Shown here one piece after another: positions 21,319-33,945 of a stretch of 64,000 nt of DNA (positions within the stretch are counted from its first letter, which is position 1; every line of letters starts with the position of its first letter). The stretch spans positions 15,569,837 to 15,633,836 of the forward strand of contig NC_080060.1 in assembly GCF_026212465.1 (NCBI RefSeq). Reading direction: 5' to 3'. The DNA is from Amaranthus tricolor. Lineage: Eukaryota > Streptophyta > Magnoliopsida > Caryophyllales > Amaranthaceae. The notes below the pieces were generated by a model. It ran no database searches. It worked only from the letters and a program-made list of their open reading frames with translations, and was not told the DNA's origin. The position numbers were made by a program, and so were the translations under genes.

Positions 21319-24159
21319 TTAGTGGAGCTTGATCATACCAAGTTCCAATCTCATCTTTTCATATTGTTTTCTCGGAAGCGGTTTGGTCATGATATCTGTA
21401 ACTTGTTCATTAGTGTTAACATGCTTGACTATTATATTTTTGTTTTCTACATTGTCCTTAAGAAAGTGATGTCTTATATGTATATGTTTAACCCTTGAAT
21501 GATGCACTGGATCTTTAGATTTGCATATGGCACTGGTATTATCACAATAAATAGGAACACATTCAAATTTAATACCAAAATCTCTTAGCTGTTGTTTTAT
21601 CCAAAGCATTTGGGAACAACAAGCAGTTGCTGCTACATATTCAGCTTCAGCAGTTGATAATGCAACGGTGTTTTGTTTCTTTGAACACCATGACATTAAA
21701 CATGAGCCAAGAAATTGTACCATACCTGACGTACTTTTTCTGTTTACAAGATCTCCAGCATAATCTGCATCACTATAACCTTTCAAATCATAGACGTCAC
21801 TTTTAGGGTAAAATAGGGACAAGTCATCTGTTCCCTTTAAATATCTCAAAATCCTTTTTACTGCTGTAAAATGTGACTCTTTGGGGTTAGATTGAAATCT
21901 AGCACATAAACCAACACTAAAGGAAATATCAGGTCTACTAGCTATTAGATATAATAAAGAACCAATCATGCCTCGATACATTGTTTGATCTACATTAATC
22001 CCATTTAAGTCTTCATCTAATCTAACATTTGTAGCCATGGGTGTGTGGTTTGTCTTAGCGTTGTTTAGTCCATACTTGTTAAGAAGTTCTTTTATGTATT
22101 TTTGTTGATGGATAAAAATACCATTTTCAGTTTGTTTAATTGGTAAACCAAGGAAGAAATTTAATTCTCCCATCATGCTCATTTCAAATTCTGTGCCCAT
22201 AAGATTGGCAAATTCTTTACATAACAAATCATTAGTGGCACCAATAATAATATCATCAACATAAATTTGATCAACCAAAATATCATAACCTTTATTCTTA
22301 AAGAATAAGGTTTTGTCAATTTTTCTTCTAATAAAGTTATTTTGAATCAAAAACTTTGACAGTCTTTCATACCATTGCCTAGGAGCTTGCTTCAAGCCAT
22401 ATAAAGCTATATCAAGCTTGTAGACGTGATCAGGACAAGAGGTATTTTCAAAACTTGGGGGTTGTTCAACAAAAACTTCTTCATCAAGAAAGCCATTTAA
22501 AAAAGCACATTTTACATCCATTTGATATAATTTAAAGTTCATGAAAGCAGCAAAAGAAATTAAAATTCTAATAGCCTCTAACCTTGCTACCAGAGCAAAA
22601 GTCTCGGTGTAATCAATACCTTCTTGTTGGTTGTACCCTTTGACCACGAGCCTTGCTTTGTTTCTTACAATTATTCCGTGCTCATCTAATTTGTTCCAAA
22701 ATACCCATTTTAAACCAATTACCTTTTTGTGTTTTGGTTTGGGCTCCAAGTGCCATACTTTGTTTCTTTCGAATTCATTCAATTCATCTTGCATGGCTAC
22801 TATCCACTCGGAATCTTTTAGAGCTTCCTCGTGGTTTTTAGGTTCAAGTGATGATAGGAACGCAAAGTGTGCACAAAAGTTTCTAATTTGGGATTTGGTT
22901 TGCGTTCCCTTATTGATATCACTAATAATCAAATCAAGAGGGTGGTAACTTTGATATTTCCAAGGCTTAGGCACAAATTCTCTTGTGGGAACAGAAGCAT
23001 GTTCTGTTTCATCTGCTTGATTATTGTTCTGTTCAGCTTCTGGATCTGCTTGCTCGTCTGTGGGAACAGCTGGATTGGGGACAGTCTGCTGTTTCTGAAG
23101 TACTGTCTGTTCCTGATTATTATCGCTCCTTTCAGCCTCTTTTGGGATTAGCTGTTCGCCTGTTGTTCCTTCATCTAGCATTTTTGTTTCTTCATTATCG
23201 TCTTCTAGATGAGCAAGACCTATTTTAACATGGTTTATATCCTGTCCACTTGTTGAAAAGTTAGTTTCATCAAAAATGATATGAGCTGACTCTTCTACAC
23301 TCATTGTTCTTTTATTATATACCATGTAAGCTTTACTATGTGATGAGTAGCCAAGTAATACTGCTTCATCGCTTCTTTCATCAAGCTTGCCTATACTTCG
23401 TTTTCCATTAACATGAACAAAACATTTGCATCCAAATATACGAAAATAGGAAATGTTTGGTTTAACACTTTTGAGTAATTCATAGGGTGTTTTTGAAGAG
23501 ATTGGTCTTATTAACACACGATTCATAATATAACAAGCAGTATTAACGGCCTCAGCCCATAAATTTCTAGGTAGACCGCTAGCAATCAACATGGTTCTGG
23601 CCATTTCTTCTAAAGTTCTATTTTTCCTTTCTACCACTCTATTTTGTTGTGGTGTTCTAGGTGCGGAAAAATTGTGATTAATTCCATGTTCATTGCAATA
23701 CATTGTAAAATTTGAATTTTCAAATTCTTTTCCATGATCAGACCTTATGTGAATTATTTGATTATTGGTAGATTTTTGTATTTTGTTTGCAAAGGTAACA
23801 AATTCATCAAAGGCTTCATCTTTGCTTACTAAAAACAAAGTCCAAGTGAATCTACTATAATCATCAACAATGACAAATACATATTTTTTGGCCCTACGGC
23901 TCTGTATTCTCATACGTCCACATTGATCCATATGAATTAATTCTAGCGGTCTAGAGGTAGTCACCATATTCTTTGATTTAAAAGATGACCTCACTTGTTT
24001 TCTTTTGGCACAAGGATCGCAAGTTTCTTCTTTAAGGAATTTTATAGCTGGTAGTCCTCTAACTAGGTCTTTTGATCTTAATGTATTAATCAATGTATAA
24101 CTAGCATGACCTAGAGGCTTATGCCAAGTAGTGGGTCTTCTTCTATAACACTTAAACAT
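21319..24159 (-). pseudogene. Integrase, RT and RNase H of element A
   Basis: It is open for 946 codons. Order: the pre-integrase zinc-binding part (WHKPLGHAS ... CDPCAKRKQ), the integrase core with Asp in HMDQCGRM, Asp in RSDHGKEF and Glu in RVVERKNR, then a Glu/Gln-rich linker. RT has [20 protein letters not shown] and catalytic [11 protein letters not shown], and RNase H has [19 protein letters not shown] and [12 protein letters not shown]. It ends in ELGMIKLH. Differences from element B at conserved places include ALVA for APVA in RT and CGRM for CGPM in the integrase. It is the longest open pol in the window but lacks an intact protease and gag in cis. Confidence 0.92.
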
Positions 24160-24256
24160 GTTAGACTGGTTTTGGGAACAGTGTCCAAGTCCACTACATA
24201 AGTGTTCCCTTTTCTGATTCCCTCGAGCACAGTATCTCCTGTGTCGTTCCTAGAAA

Positions 24257-24547
24257 TTATGCATCGTTCAGAAGTAAACTTAACAGAGTTACCTTTATCA
24301 CAAATTGAGAAATACTTAGCAGATTGTGTTTTAAATTCTCGACTAAAAATACATTGTCAATGGCATGGGAACACGACCTTCCAACCTTTCCTTTGGCGAT
24401 TATCTCACCCTTCATATTGTCACCGAAGGTTACTGTTCCCCCATCATAGGCTTCAAGTGAGAGAAATTTAGATTTTTCACCCGTCATGTGCTTGGAACAC
24501 CCACTGTCGAGATACCATGAGTTGTTCCCCCTCACTTGAACTTGCAA
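24257..24547 (-). pseudogene. Protease region of element A pol
   Basis: VRGNNSWYLDSGCSKHMTG contains the catalytic Asp-Ser-Gly of a copia aspartic protease. SLEAYDGGTVTFGDNMKGEI and VENLKHNLLSISQF follow as in element B. A one-base loss just after ISQF shifts the frame, so the protease is cut off from the integrase frame that continues at 24159. Between 24900 and 24548 the second CCHC knuckle region of gag can still be recognised (CSFCGKTGH) but is out of frame. Confidence 0.85.
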
Positions 24548-24901
24548 AGCAAATTAATGGTTAGGTTCAGGAACCCAGTCATCCTTGGGTTCCCTGTCGA
24601 TAATACTTGAATCACATTTCTTAATCCATATGTGTTCGACATAATTTTTATTTGCTTTGGTATGCTGTTCCCTTTTAACACATTGATTTTTCAGGGTGTC
24701 CAGTTTTGCCACAAAAGGAACAGATTTTACTACTGGGGAGATCTACATAGACCTTTTTCTTCCTATTATTCTTAACATAACCTAGGCCTTTTTTACTCTT
24801 TGTTTTAGCATCTAGTTACCACTTGGGAACTTCATTGATTTTCCTTTTGCCTTTATCTTTCAGATATTTATTCTCTTGTTCACAGGATTCTAATTTTAAT
24901 T

Positions 24902-26167
24902 TCATTTTTTGAAATTCTGTGCTAAACGCGTGAGTGGATATTTCATTAACGTCCTTCTTAGTCCTAGTAATTTGTATTGATTTATTTCAATATGAAGAAT
25001 AATGAATACTTGTTTCATTTTCTCCAATGTTTCTCTCAGCATTGTATTTTGATCTAACAAATTAAAAAATCTACTTTGCACATCGATCCTAAATGAATTT
25101 AGGTAGGAAACATGATCTTTGCTTGAGTTAAGGTTTTCCTTAATTTGAAGATTCTTAGTATTCTGTTCATCTAATTTCTCTTGAGTCTCCAAGAGCAAAT
25201 TAATTAATTTATTCTTGCTGAATTTAAATAGGTATTTAGGAAATGAGTTAGAAGACATTACCTCTTTTTCCATAGACTCTTCATCCTTGCTGTGATGAGA
25301 TGCCATGAGACACAGATGCATTCAAAATTTGTCTTCGTGTTAGCAGTTCCTCTTTCTTTGTTATGTCTTTAATTTCCATATCTGCTATTTTTGAAGAATT
25401 TTTTGAATTTTCTTGCTAACATAGCAGTCTCCTCCTCATCAGTTTCTGATTCTTCATGATCATTTGCTGCTAGAGCCAACCCTTTATTTGGGGTACTGTC
25501 AGCTGTTTCCAAATGCAACTCGTGAGTCATGAGGGAACCAGCCAGCTCGTCCAAATTAAACTTGGTTAAATCTTTTGATTCCTGGATGGCTGTAACCTTA
25601 GATCTCCAGCGTTCGTCTTGAGGAAGACCTCCTAAGTACTTTCCTGACTTGTTCATCAATGGGAATGATCTTACCAAGTGACACAAGTTCGTTGGTTATA
25701 TTCGTGAACCTGGTGAACATCTCTTGGATGTTTTCTCTAGGTTCCATTACGAATCTTTCATATCTGGACATCAGTAGGTCAATCTTGGAGCGCTTCACTT
25801 CACTAGTGCCTTCATGAGTAACTTCCAGCAGGTCCCAAATCTGCTTTGCAGTTTTACAACCCATAATACGATTATGTTCATTTGGCCCGATACCACAGTG
25901 AAGTAGTTTGATAGCAAGAGCGTTCATCTCCATCTAACAAAAGTCTTCTTTTTCGTATTCAGTGATTGGTTTTGGAATTGACTCATTATTGGAGTTGATG
26001 GTTGTCACCTCAAAGTCTCCAATTTCAATTACTCTCCACACTTGGTAATTTTCGGCCTTTATGAAGATTTCCATCCTATTTTTCCAGTAGGTATAGAATT
26101 TCCCATCGAACATGGGTGGCTTTTGCATAGAGTACCCTTCTTCCATGCGTTCGTTCATCTTCAACAT
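24902..26167 (-). pseudogene. Gag of copia element A, broken, zinc knuckle deleted
   Basis: Gag starts at ATG 26167 (MLKMNERMEEGYSMQKPPMF) with FDGKFYTYWKNRM, the usual start of the retrotransposon gag region. A TAG after KEDFC (about 25934) and a frameshift near 25640 split it. Downstream come ESETDEEETAMLARKFKKFF and, from 25321, a Lys/Glu-rich coiled-coil-like part. Compared with element B, about 200 bp containing the first CCHC knuckle (CHKCGSTDHFIKDC in B) are missing at about 25320. Gag would form the particle shell and bind RNA; this copy cannot. Confidence 0.85.
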
Positions 26168-26221
26168 CTTGCCAAGGAAAAGGATACTGCTCTCAGGGTT
26201 TCCTGATTAAATGAGGAACAA

Positions 26222-26234
26222 GGCTCTGATACCA
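26222..26234 (-). other. Primer binding site of element A
   Basis: TGGTATCAGAGCC on minus, two bases inside the 5' LTR, matches the 3' end complement of initiator methionine tRNA. Confidence 0.85.
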
Positions 26235-26236
26235 AT

Positions 26237-27422
26237 TGTAGAAATGCAAATAGATGATCGAATGCAACAAGAGGGGGGAGGGGGTGAATTGTTGTGTATT
26301 AAGTTTAAGATTTTTGCCTCTAATTTTGCGGAATTATCACAATAAAATAAAACTTAAAGTTAAAATGAAAAAGATAAAAGGAGACAACGATTTTACGTGG
26401 AAACCTTCTTGGCCTAATAAGAAGGAAAAACCGCGACCCCCGGGATTTCAAAATTCTCACTATGTTTTAGGCAATCAATTACAATCACATAAAATAATTT
26501 GCTTCACTTGAAGCTTCTCTATTCTAGGCTTATTTCTCTTTCTCTTCTCTTTCTCCTTCTCTTTCTCTTCTCACGCTTCTATTGAAGCTTCTCTATTCCC
26601 CTAGACTTGCCTTAAGTCTAGTTACAACAAAACACACAAATACCCTTACAAAACCAAATTCTCAAGAAGATAAAAATTAAATAATTGCTTTAAGAAAAAT
26701 ATAATAAATTAATTGGCATTAGATAGCTGAAAATATTTTTCTTAATAGATCTCCCTTTATGGACACTCTCGGATGCTCTTTCGGTTTGAGCATAGTTCCT
26801 CCTATTTATAGTGGGAACAGCCGGTAGTTACCTTGGACATATCTACCACTATCCTACACGTTCTCAAAAGAAAATGATTGTGGAATGCCAAAAATAGACT
26901 TCCGGCTATCATGTGCTCAAAGTGGAAAACGGTTCCTTCAAGCTAAAAATAGCATAGGAGTTAAAACAAAAATCCTAATTAAAAGGAGATCTTTTTCAAA
27001 AAGAATAAGTCTTAGGCCATTTTTAGACAACCTAAAAATAGTTTTGCAAACCAATTTATTAATTAACTAAGCAATTAATTTAACTCTTAATCGTTACATC
27101 AACTTAAAACAGAAAATAAATTATTTGCAATTTTCCAGCCGATGTATTCTTCAGACCTGCGACGTGGGAATAGTGTACTGTCTCCATCTACAACTTCTGT
27201 CAGATTGTCAACTTTGGGAACAGTAGACCGCCTGTCTACTTTTAACGTCCTAAGCATTTATCTAACTTCTTGGATATTCTAAGACACGTACAACTTCCAC
27301 GAACCAAGTCATAGGCTTCATCAACGATTTTAACAAAATCGGATATTTACCTACAAGACAATCTCTAAAACATGTTTGTTTATTTAAAAGTGAAGTCATC
27401 ATCAAAACTTAAGAGGCCAACA
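26237..27422 (-). repeat. 5' LTR of copia element A (right side)
   Basis: It pairs with 17204-18360. Its inner edge abuts the primer binding site. A TATA box lies at 26802-26810 on the minus strand. Confidence 0.92.
26802..26810 (-). promoter_or_regulatory. TATA box in 5' LTR of element A
   Basis: TATAAATAG on the minus strand, in the LTR that would drive the element transcript; the left LTR has the same site near 17740. Confidence 0.6.
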
Positions 27423-27745
27423 ACCCTGATAAAACCATTCATATTTCCAGTTCTTATTTTTCGCCACCCTTTCCATTTTATTGCCATCTCTATTTTAAAT
27501 TAATTTAATAAAATGACAAAAATGCCCTTGGACTTAAAAATTTTAAAACTTCTATAAAACACTTCAAGCTCACTCAATAACACTTTTATTACTTCACAAA
27601 ACACAAAATTTACACATAAAATTAATCGGAGCTAAAGTGCAATTGAACCTAGGAGGAGTCGTTAACAAAAACTCGAGGTAATTTTTATTTTAATGTAATT
27701 CAAAATAAAAAAAAGAAAAGAAAAAAGAAAAAAGAAAAAAAATTA
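27423..27745. other. Right flank of element A
   Basis: AT-rich, no gene. A single degenerate unit related to the inverted-repeat array (GTGCAATTGAACCTAGGAGG) lies at about 27638. Confidence 0.4.
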
Positions 27746-28038
27746 CGAGTCACACAAAAAGTGCGACTGAACCTAAGAGGAGTCACACAAAAAGTGCGAC
27801 TAAACCTAGGAACAGTCGCACTTTTTGTGCGACTCCTAGGTTCAGATGCACTTTTTGTGCGACTCCACCTAGATTTAGTCGCACTGTAACACCCGCGTTT
27901 CCTCCCGTCCTTTATGGTTTTGGTTTCTTTAAGGGGTCGGAAATTCAGGGGTATTACGAATTTTCAACCCCTTAACGAAACCAAAACTGTAAAGGACGGG
28001 AGGAAATTCGGGTGTTACACGCACTTTTTGTGCGACTC
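27746..28038. repeat. Array of short hairpin repeats in both orientations
   Basis: Units of about 32 bp combine GAGTCGCAC, five T or five A, GTGCGACT and CCTAGGTTCAG. The first two units (27746-27812) are in one orientation and the next ones (27814-27884) inverted, giving a large imperfect palindrome centred near 27812. Each unit also has 8-bp arms AGTCGCAC and GTGCGACT around five T. The last unit is split by the fold-back element at 27885-28019. Confidence 0.8.
27885..28019. mobile_element. 135-bp fold-back element with TG...CA ends
   Basis: The ends are TGTAACACCCG and CGGGTGTTACA, and the arms are complementary over about 60 bp with few mismatches around a short loop. It is flanked by CGCAC on both sides (27880-27884 and 28020-28024), a perfect 5-bp target duplication; removing the element and one CGCAC restores a hairpin repeat unit like its neighbours. 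It has no coding capacity. A 5-bp duplication and TG...CA ends are those of LTR-element integration, but the structure is that of a MITE; family not recognised. Confidence 0.75.
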
Positions 28039-28542
28039 ATAAATTTCTTTTTTTTTTCAAATTGTTTTTGTTTATTTAATTTAATTTTTAAGTTATTATT
28101 ATTTAATAAATATTGTAATAAATCATTTTATTTTAATATATTATTATATTATGATAATATTATTATAATAATTTGTTTTGATTTTAAATAATTTATTTAA
28201 ATGTTTAATTATTTTTTAATATAATAATAATATATTAATTAAAATTTAGTTGTTAATTATTTTTTAATATAATAATTGTTAATAAAATTTTATTTTAGTT
28301 GTTAATTAAATTTTAGTTGTTTAATTATTTATTAATATAATAATTATTTATTTGTTTATATGTGTGAATTATTTTAGTTGTTAATAATTTATATGATTTT
28401 AAGTGTTTATTAAATTTACTTAAATTTTTATCAAATTAATATTGTAAGTGTAATTAAAATGAATATAACTTAATGTATTTTTTATGCTTTTAATTTTTTA
28501 TTAATAGTTTATTAAAATATGAAAATTATAGTAAATGGCTGA
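28039..28542. other. Very AT-rich stretch upstream of PMD pseudogene
   Basis: Nothing recognised; many TTAATATAATAAT-like runs. Confidence 0.4.
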
Positions 28543-29546
28543 AAATTAGGGAAAAGGAAAAGGATTTTTTAGAGGTTTATTGAGCGGCAATAGTTCTAGG
28601 CCAAGTTTACTGAGAGGGGATCCCCATGAGAGGGAGGTTACGGGTTCTGCAAGGTGAGCCAGACAAGAATAGGCGGCCAGACATAGTCAGGCCCAACGTT
28701 CGAGTACCCTAGACCATGTACGTAGTCGTTTTGAGCGCCAGACTAGCCTGCGTAGTAATATGTTCGGCTCAGGTGATGATGATACTGATTACAATGAGTC
28801 TGTCAGTCGGAAAGAGTTTGTCGGTCAGGATGAGTCTGTCGGTCATCCTGCTGATTGGACACTCGTCAGAGGGCATGCCGATCAATTTAAGATTAGAGGG
28901 CATGGCACGGTGGGCACTTCTGATCACGCAAGAGTCAGCCAGGTTGAGGATGCGGCTCCACGGGGGAGGAGGCGCTCACAGTCCGCGGACATGGACTGGT
29001 AGATCACATCACCCCAGCCTGGGGGCCCTGTTGACACCAATTTAATACCCAGCTACAGTGGGCACGTAGTGAAGGTTATATTTGAGGGATCGGAGCGCAC
29101 GCCTCCAATTTTGGATTGTCGCCCTAGGAAAAGGACGTTGGAGGCGATCATTAGACTGCAGGACATGTTTGATGAGCTGTACGGGGTGTTATCTGCCACT
29201 CCTCTAGGTCGTCTACCGTACATAATGCAACATCACATTGATAGTGCTCTTATTACGGCCTTTGTGGAGAGGTGGCAGCCTGATACCAACATCTTCCACA
29301 TGCCATGTGGGAAGATGACCATAATGTTGCACGACGTGCAACGCATTTTAGAAGTTGGCATTAACGGTTCACTTCTTGCTGAACCTGTTGATGGTGACTG
29401 GAAGCTTGGCCTGGTCGATTTCTTTGGGGAGCCAATTTCGGAGCTGCATAAAAAGGGGTACTTCACCAGCAGGAGCATTAACGTTGGTGAAATGTTACAG
29501 CTATGCCACCGTTCTCAGTCTCTGGAGACTCAGACTACTGCGTATT
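28543..29546 (+). pseudogene. Plant mobile domain (PMD, MAIN-like) gene fragment
   Basis: One frame from about 28760 to 29546 reads an Asp/Gly/Arg-rich N-terminal part, a TAG at 29000-29002, then GGPVDTNLIPSYSGHVVKV and the PMD core ITAFVERWQPDTNIFHMPCG with KMTIMLHDVQRILEVGINGS. The pattern ..VERW.P.T..FH.PCGEMT.TL.DV..L.G. defines the plant mobile domain, found in host MAIN/MAIL-type proteins and in many transposons. A possible first ATG lies at 28543, but stops follow. The C-terminal part is cut off at 29546 by the LTR of element D. This is the only gene in the window that is not clearly retroelement or transposase coding, though it may itself be transposon-borne. Confidence 0.75.
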
Positions 29547-29566
29547 TGTAACATCCATTTTTTTTA

Positions 29567-29627
<61 letters not shown>

Positions 29628-29992
29628 TAAAATAGTGATAATAAATCTATAAAAACAAATTTCAGAAATTTAAAAAAAATCAAAAAAAAAACTCCCCATT
29701 AACAAATTACTTCCCACTTCTCCCTCAAAATCTTATAACTAACCTCAGTTACCTACTATAAATTAAACCAATTACCTTTAATTCATTCACATTATTACTC
29801 ACACTTCCTTTTTCTTCTACAAACTACTTCCTCCATCTTCCAATTACTTAAAATTTAATCAAGAAAAGGCAAGATTTTGATATTAAAGGTATGAATTTCA
29901 TATATATGTTAGAAAATTTTTTATTCAAAACCCCAAAAAATTATGCTATTAATTGAAAAACACCGATCTTTTATTTGAAAATTGGAAAAAAA
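29547..29992 (+). repeat. 5' LTR of element D, truncated
   Basis: It matches 62038-62500. An (AAT)n microsatellite lies at about 29565-29625. The match stops at the A run near 29992, where pol sequence takes over. Confidence 0.85.
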
Positions 29993-30005
29993 AGGTATGG
30001 ATAAG

Positions 30006-30299
30006 TGGGTACTCAATTGAATGGAATGACGATTGAATCCGATATTTTTTAGGAAATTAGAGTGAAGCAAGTTACATATAACTGGTTAACTAAATTGAAG
30101 AAATTTAAGGAGGATGGTCAAGCACCTGAGTTCGAAAGTGATGAAAATGGCGTAATGAAGTATAAAGGAAGATGGTGCATACCGCATGACGAATAGCTTA
30201 AAACTAAGATTATGACTAAAGCCCATAATTCCCGTACTCAATACATCCTGGTGGTGATAAGATGTACAAGGATCTTAAGAAGAACTTTTAGTGGCCCAA
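30006..30299 (+). pseudogene. Integrase N-terminal part of element D
   Basis: LKKFKEDGQAPEFESDENGV, MKYKGRWCIPHDE and KTKIMTKAHNSR lead into the zinc-binding H-H region (in the next frame HPGGDKMYKDLKKNF). There is a TAG after PHDE, a one-base frame change near 30240 and a TAG in place of Trp just before the insertion. Element C inserted within the codons of WPNMKREV, whose continuation is at 60728. Same polyprotein as the next D segment. Confidence 0.8.
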
Positions 30300-31179
30300 T
30301 GTAACACCCCGTAATTTATCGGGTTTAAGAAAATAATATAAAAAAAATAAATATGTGTTATTAAATTATATTATTTTACATAGGTAATTACAAGAAATAA
30401 AGTGAGCTAAATTTTAACGGTAACAAGTTTTATCGCGTATGATGTTATCGCGTGACGTTTCTTTTCTATTTTAACAATAATACAGTCATTACTTAATTTA
30501 TTAATTAAAAAAAAAGAAAAGGGGATGTGAGGGGGTGGCCGGTTGTGGAGCATGGGAGGTGTCTTGTAACTCCTCACATAATTGTGTATTAAGGCACAAT
30601 TATTATCATGGTCTTAAGTGACTATTAATCCCTAAGCCCTTTGATTCCATCACCATTTTAAACTTAAAGTAAAACACAAAGAAAATTTCAGAAATTTCTT
30701 TTCCCTTTTTGCTCTTTGGGTTTCGGCACATTCAAAAGAAAAAAAAAATTCTTGTTGATTCAATCCAATCTGTTGATCAAAGGGTAAGTTTAATTGAATT
30801 GTTTATTATAGATTTTATATAAGAGATTTCTAAAATGAATTATATTTTTATGTATGATGATATCCTATGACTTTTAGGAGGATTAAATATTTTTCTTTTA
30901 TATATAAAAAAGTTTCTCTAATAATCCTTTAATAAACTATAATTTGTTAAAAGGATTAAAAAAGAACTTCATGATCATTATTCTTTAACGAAATTTCGGT
31001 TTGTTATAAGAATTAAGAATTTAAAGTTATATTGAAATTTAAATAAATTTCTTATGGTCTATTTTCTCTAACAAAATTTCAATTTGTTAGATGAAATTTA
31101 AATGGTATGGATCAAGTAATGTAGTCATCTAAGAGTTTATAAATCCTTTAGCAAAATTTGATTTGTTTGAAGGATTGTG

Positions 31180-32215
<1,036 letters not shown>

Positions 32216-33140
32216 TTGATTTAAAAGGGTGAATTGGTTTTGTAATTGTCTACAAAATTTAATTTCTTAAGAGAATTAAGTATTTAATTTTGTTATCATA
32301 ATTTATGAAATTGTAAGTCACTTGAAGGATTTTGTGAATGTGACCTTGCTAGAGTTATTTTGGTCATGAGATTTAAAAAGGGTTGATAATGTATATATAA
32401 AATAATAATAATAATAATGAAATTAAATATATATAGTAATTGGATGTTAGAAATTATGAAATTTAGTACCCAAGATAATTGACGCGTTCCGAACGCAATG
32501 GCGAAGTTGGATTTTTCATTTGAATTTTCTAATCTGTCCGAAATGGCCCTTAAAGTTTCTGGTCAGAATTTGAAATTTGGAACCATTGGGAATTGGATGT
32601 AAACAATTAAAAATTATCAAGTCTTAGTGATATTTTAGAGTATGGAGTGGATTAAATGTGTAAACACGTCCTAATACGTGATCGTTTTGTGTGTGTGTTA
32701 TTTAGGACCTCGATTCATAAGAGGGTGAAAATTCTGTCGTGCTTGAACATTGTTGTTTGCAGCGCTTAAAGGTACACGCTTAGACCATACTGTTTATGTG
32801 GTTGTGCAAGTGGTGTTGTTTCATTTCTACTTGAGGCATTGCAAATCACATAAGGATTAGAAACTTCAAATAATTTGAAAGAAATTAATTGGAAATTGAG
32901 AATTTATGTGTTTGTCACCCAAAGGAGTTAATGTTTGGTTGGATTATGTTATCCAAAGGGGTTAACGTATTGGTATGGATTATTACAATTATTGTTCCCA
33001 TGACAGTTTTGGATCATTACGGTCACCATGGGGGTATGCATACTTTAGCCTTTGACGACCCGAACTGGACGGGCAACGTCTTAGGTCGGTGGTTGCCTTG
33101 GGATTAGCTCTCCCAAGTGTATTCCACCAAAAGGATTGGT

Positions 33141-33271
33141 TTATACTTGGACGACCCGAACAGGACGGGCAACGTTACAAGTTGGAATTATCTAATAATG
33201 AATGATTTATACTTGAATGACCCGAATAGGACAGGCAACGTTACAAGTTTGGATTAACTAATAATGAATGT
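33141..33271 (+). repeat. 66-bp tandem repeat in LTR of element C
   Basis: Two units begin TTATACTTG and contain GACCCGAACAGGACGGGCAACG; a third, partial copy is at about 33052. The same repeat is in the 3' LTR at about 60003-60200. Confidence 0.75.
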
Positions 33272-33781
33272 ATTAGAGCCTATGCATGCTAGGATAAACA
33301 TATTGCTTGTGTTCAACCTGATTGATATTTGTATGAAGTCTCTGACGTGTATTGGTTTGTTTCTTTGGAACCTACTGTGTGTTGTCATACGACGACTAGT
33401 AGGTTGATTGCAGGTGGGGTCTGGAGTGAGGTCTCGATTTAGAACCCGTAATCATCAAGACTATGCTATTATCTTTTTGTATTAGGTTATGAGTAGAAAG
33501 AAACTCTTTACTTATGTAACAGGAGATAGTGTAGTTTTCCTTTCGCTTCCGCTTATTTCAATTAGTTTGTCTAAAGGCCTTTAGGCTCTCGAGTTGTACG
33601 TAAGAGCTTCCGCTGACTTATTTTTCTTTCACGCTGGTGCTGTTTTCCGTTTTAGATATATTTCTTTATCGAAGGAACGCTGACGATCCTAGAGGAGATC
33701 TTTTCTCTGGAGCCCAAGGAGTGGACCGGAATTTGTATTTTCATATGAATTTTCGAGTCACTTAAACTGGACCGTTACAAT

Positions 33782-33794
33782 TGGTATCAGAGCC
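33782..33794 (+). other. Primer binding site of element C
   Basis: TGGTATCAGAGCC, two bases after the 5' LTR, complementary to initiator methionine tRNA. Confidence 0.85.
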
Positions 33795-33945
33795 AACATT
33801 TCTCAAATGATAAAGGAATAAACAACTTTAGTAGAGAGTTGGGAAGTAGTCCTTAGGACGTAAATTTGTTGATATGTGTTTGTGTTGTATGTTGTAGGTC
33901 ATAAGTAATGTTTTATTTTTGTTCTTTCGTGTAGAATCAGGAAAT

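Larger units (their letters stand above)
17204..27422 (-). mobile_element. SIRE/Maximus-like Ty1/copia retrotransposon A
   Basis: LTRs at 17204-18360 and 26237-27422, a methionine-tRNA type primer site inside the right LTR and a polypurine tract inside the left LTR show that it runs on the minus strand. Flanks are ACTCT on the left and ACCCT on the right, a 5-bp target duplication with one change. Gene order on minus is gag, protease, integrase, RT, RNase H, then an extra ORF, as in the SIRE/Maximus lineage. Gag is broken by a stop, a frameshift and a deletion; pol is mostly open. Confidence 0.93.

Noticed and set aside
22631..23228. ORFs on + inside copia element A, and on - inside B (45729-45939, 46807-47043).
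   Set aside because: Shadows of the pol frames on the other strand, without family resemblance.
27885..28019. Solo LTR or tiny LTR retrotransposon.
   Set aside because: There is one hairpin with inverted arms, no direct repeats, primer site or polypurine tract.
32889..33107. ORF in the LTR of element C (and its copy at 59838-60032).
   Set aside because: Lies wholly in LTR sequence, no domain, not conserved in length between the copies.
33052..33271. CRISPR-like repeat-spacer pattern.
   Set aside because: Only two full head-to-tail 66-bp units within a plant LTR; no unique spacers.
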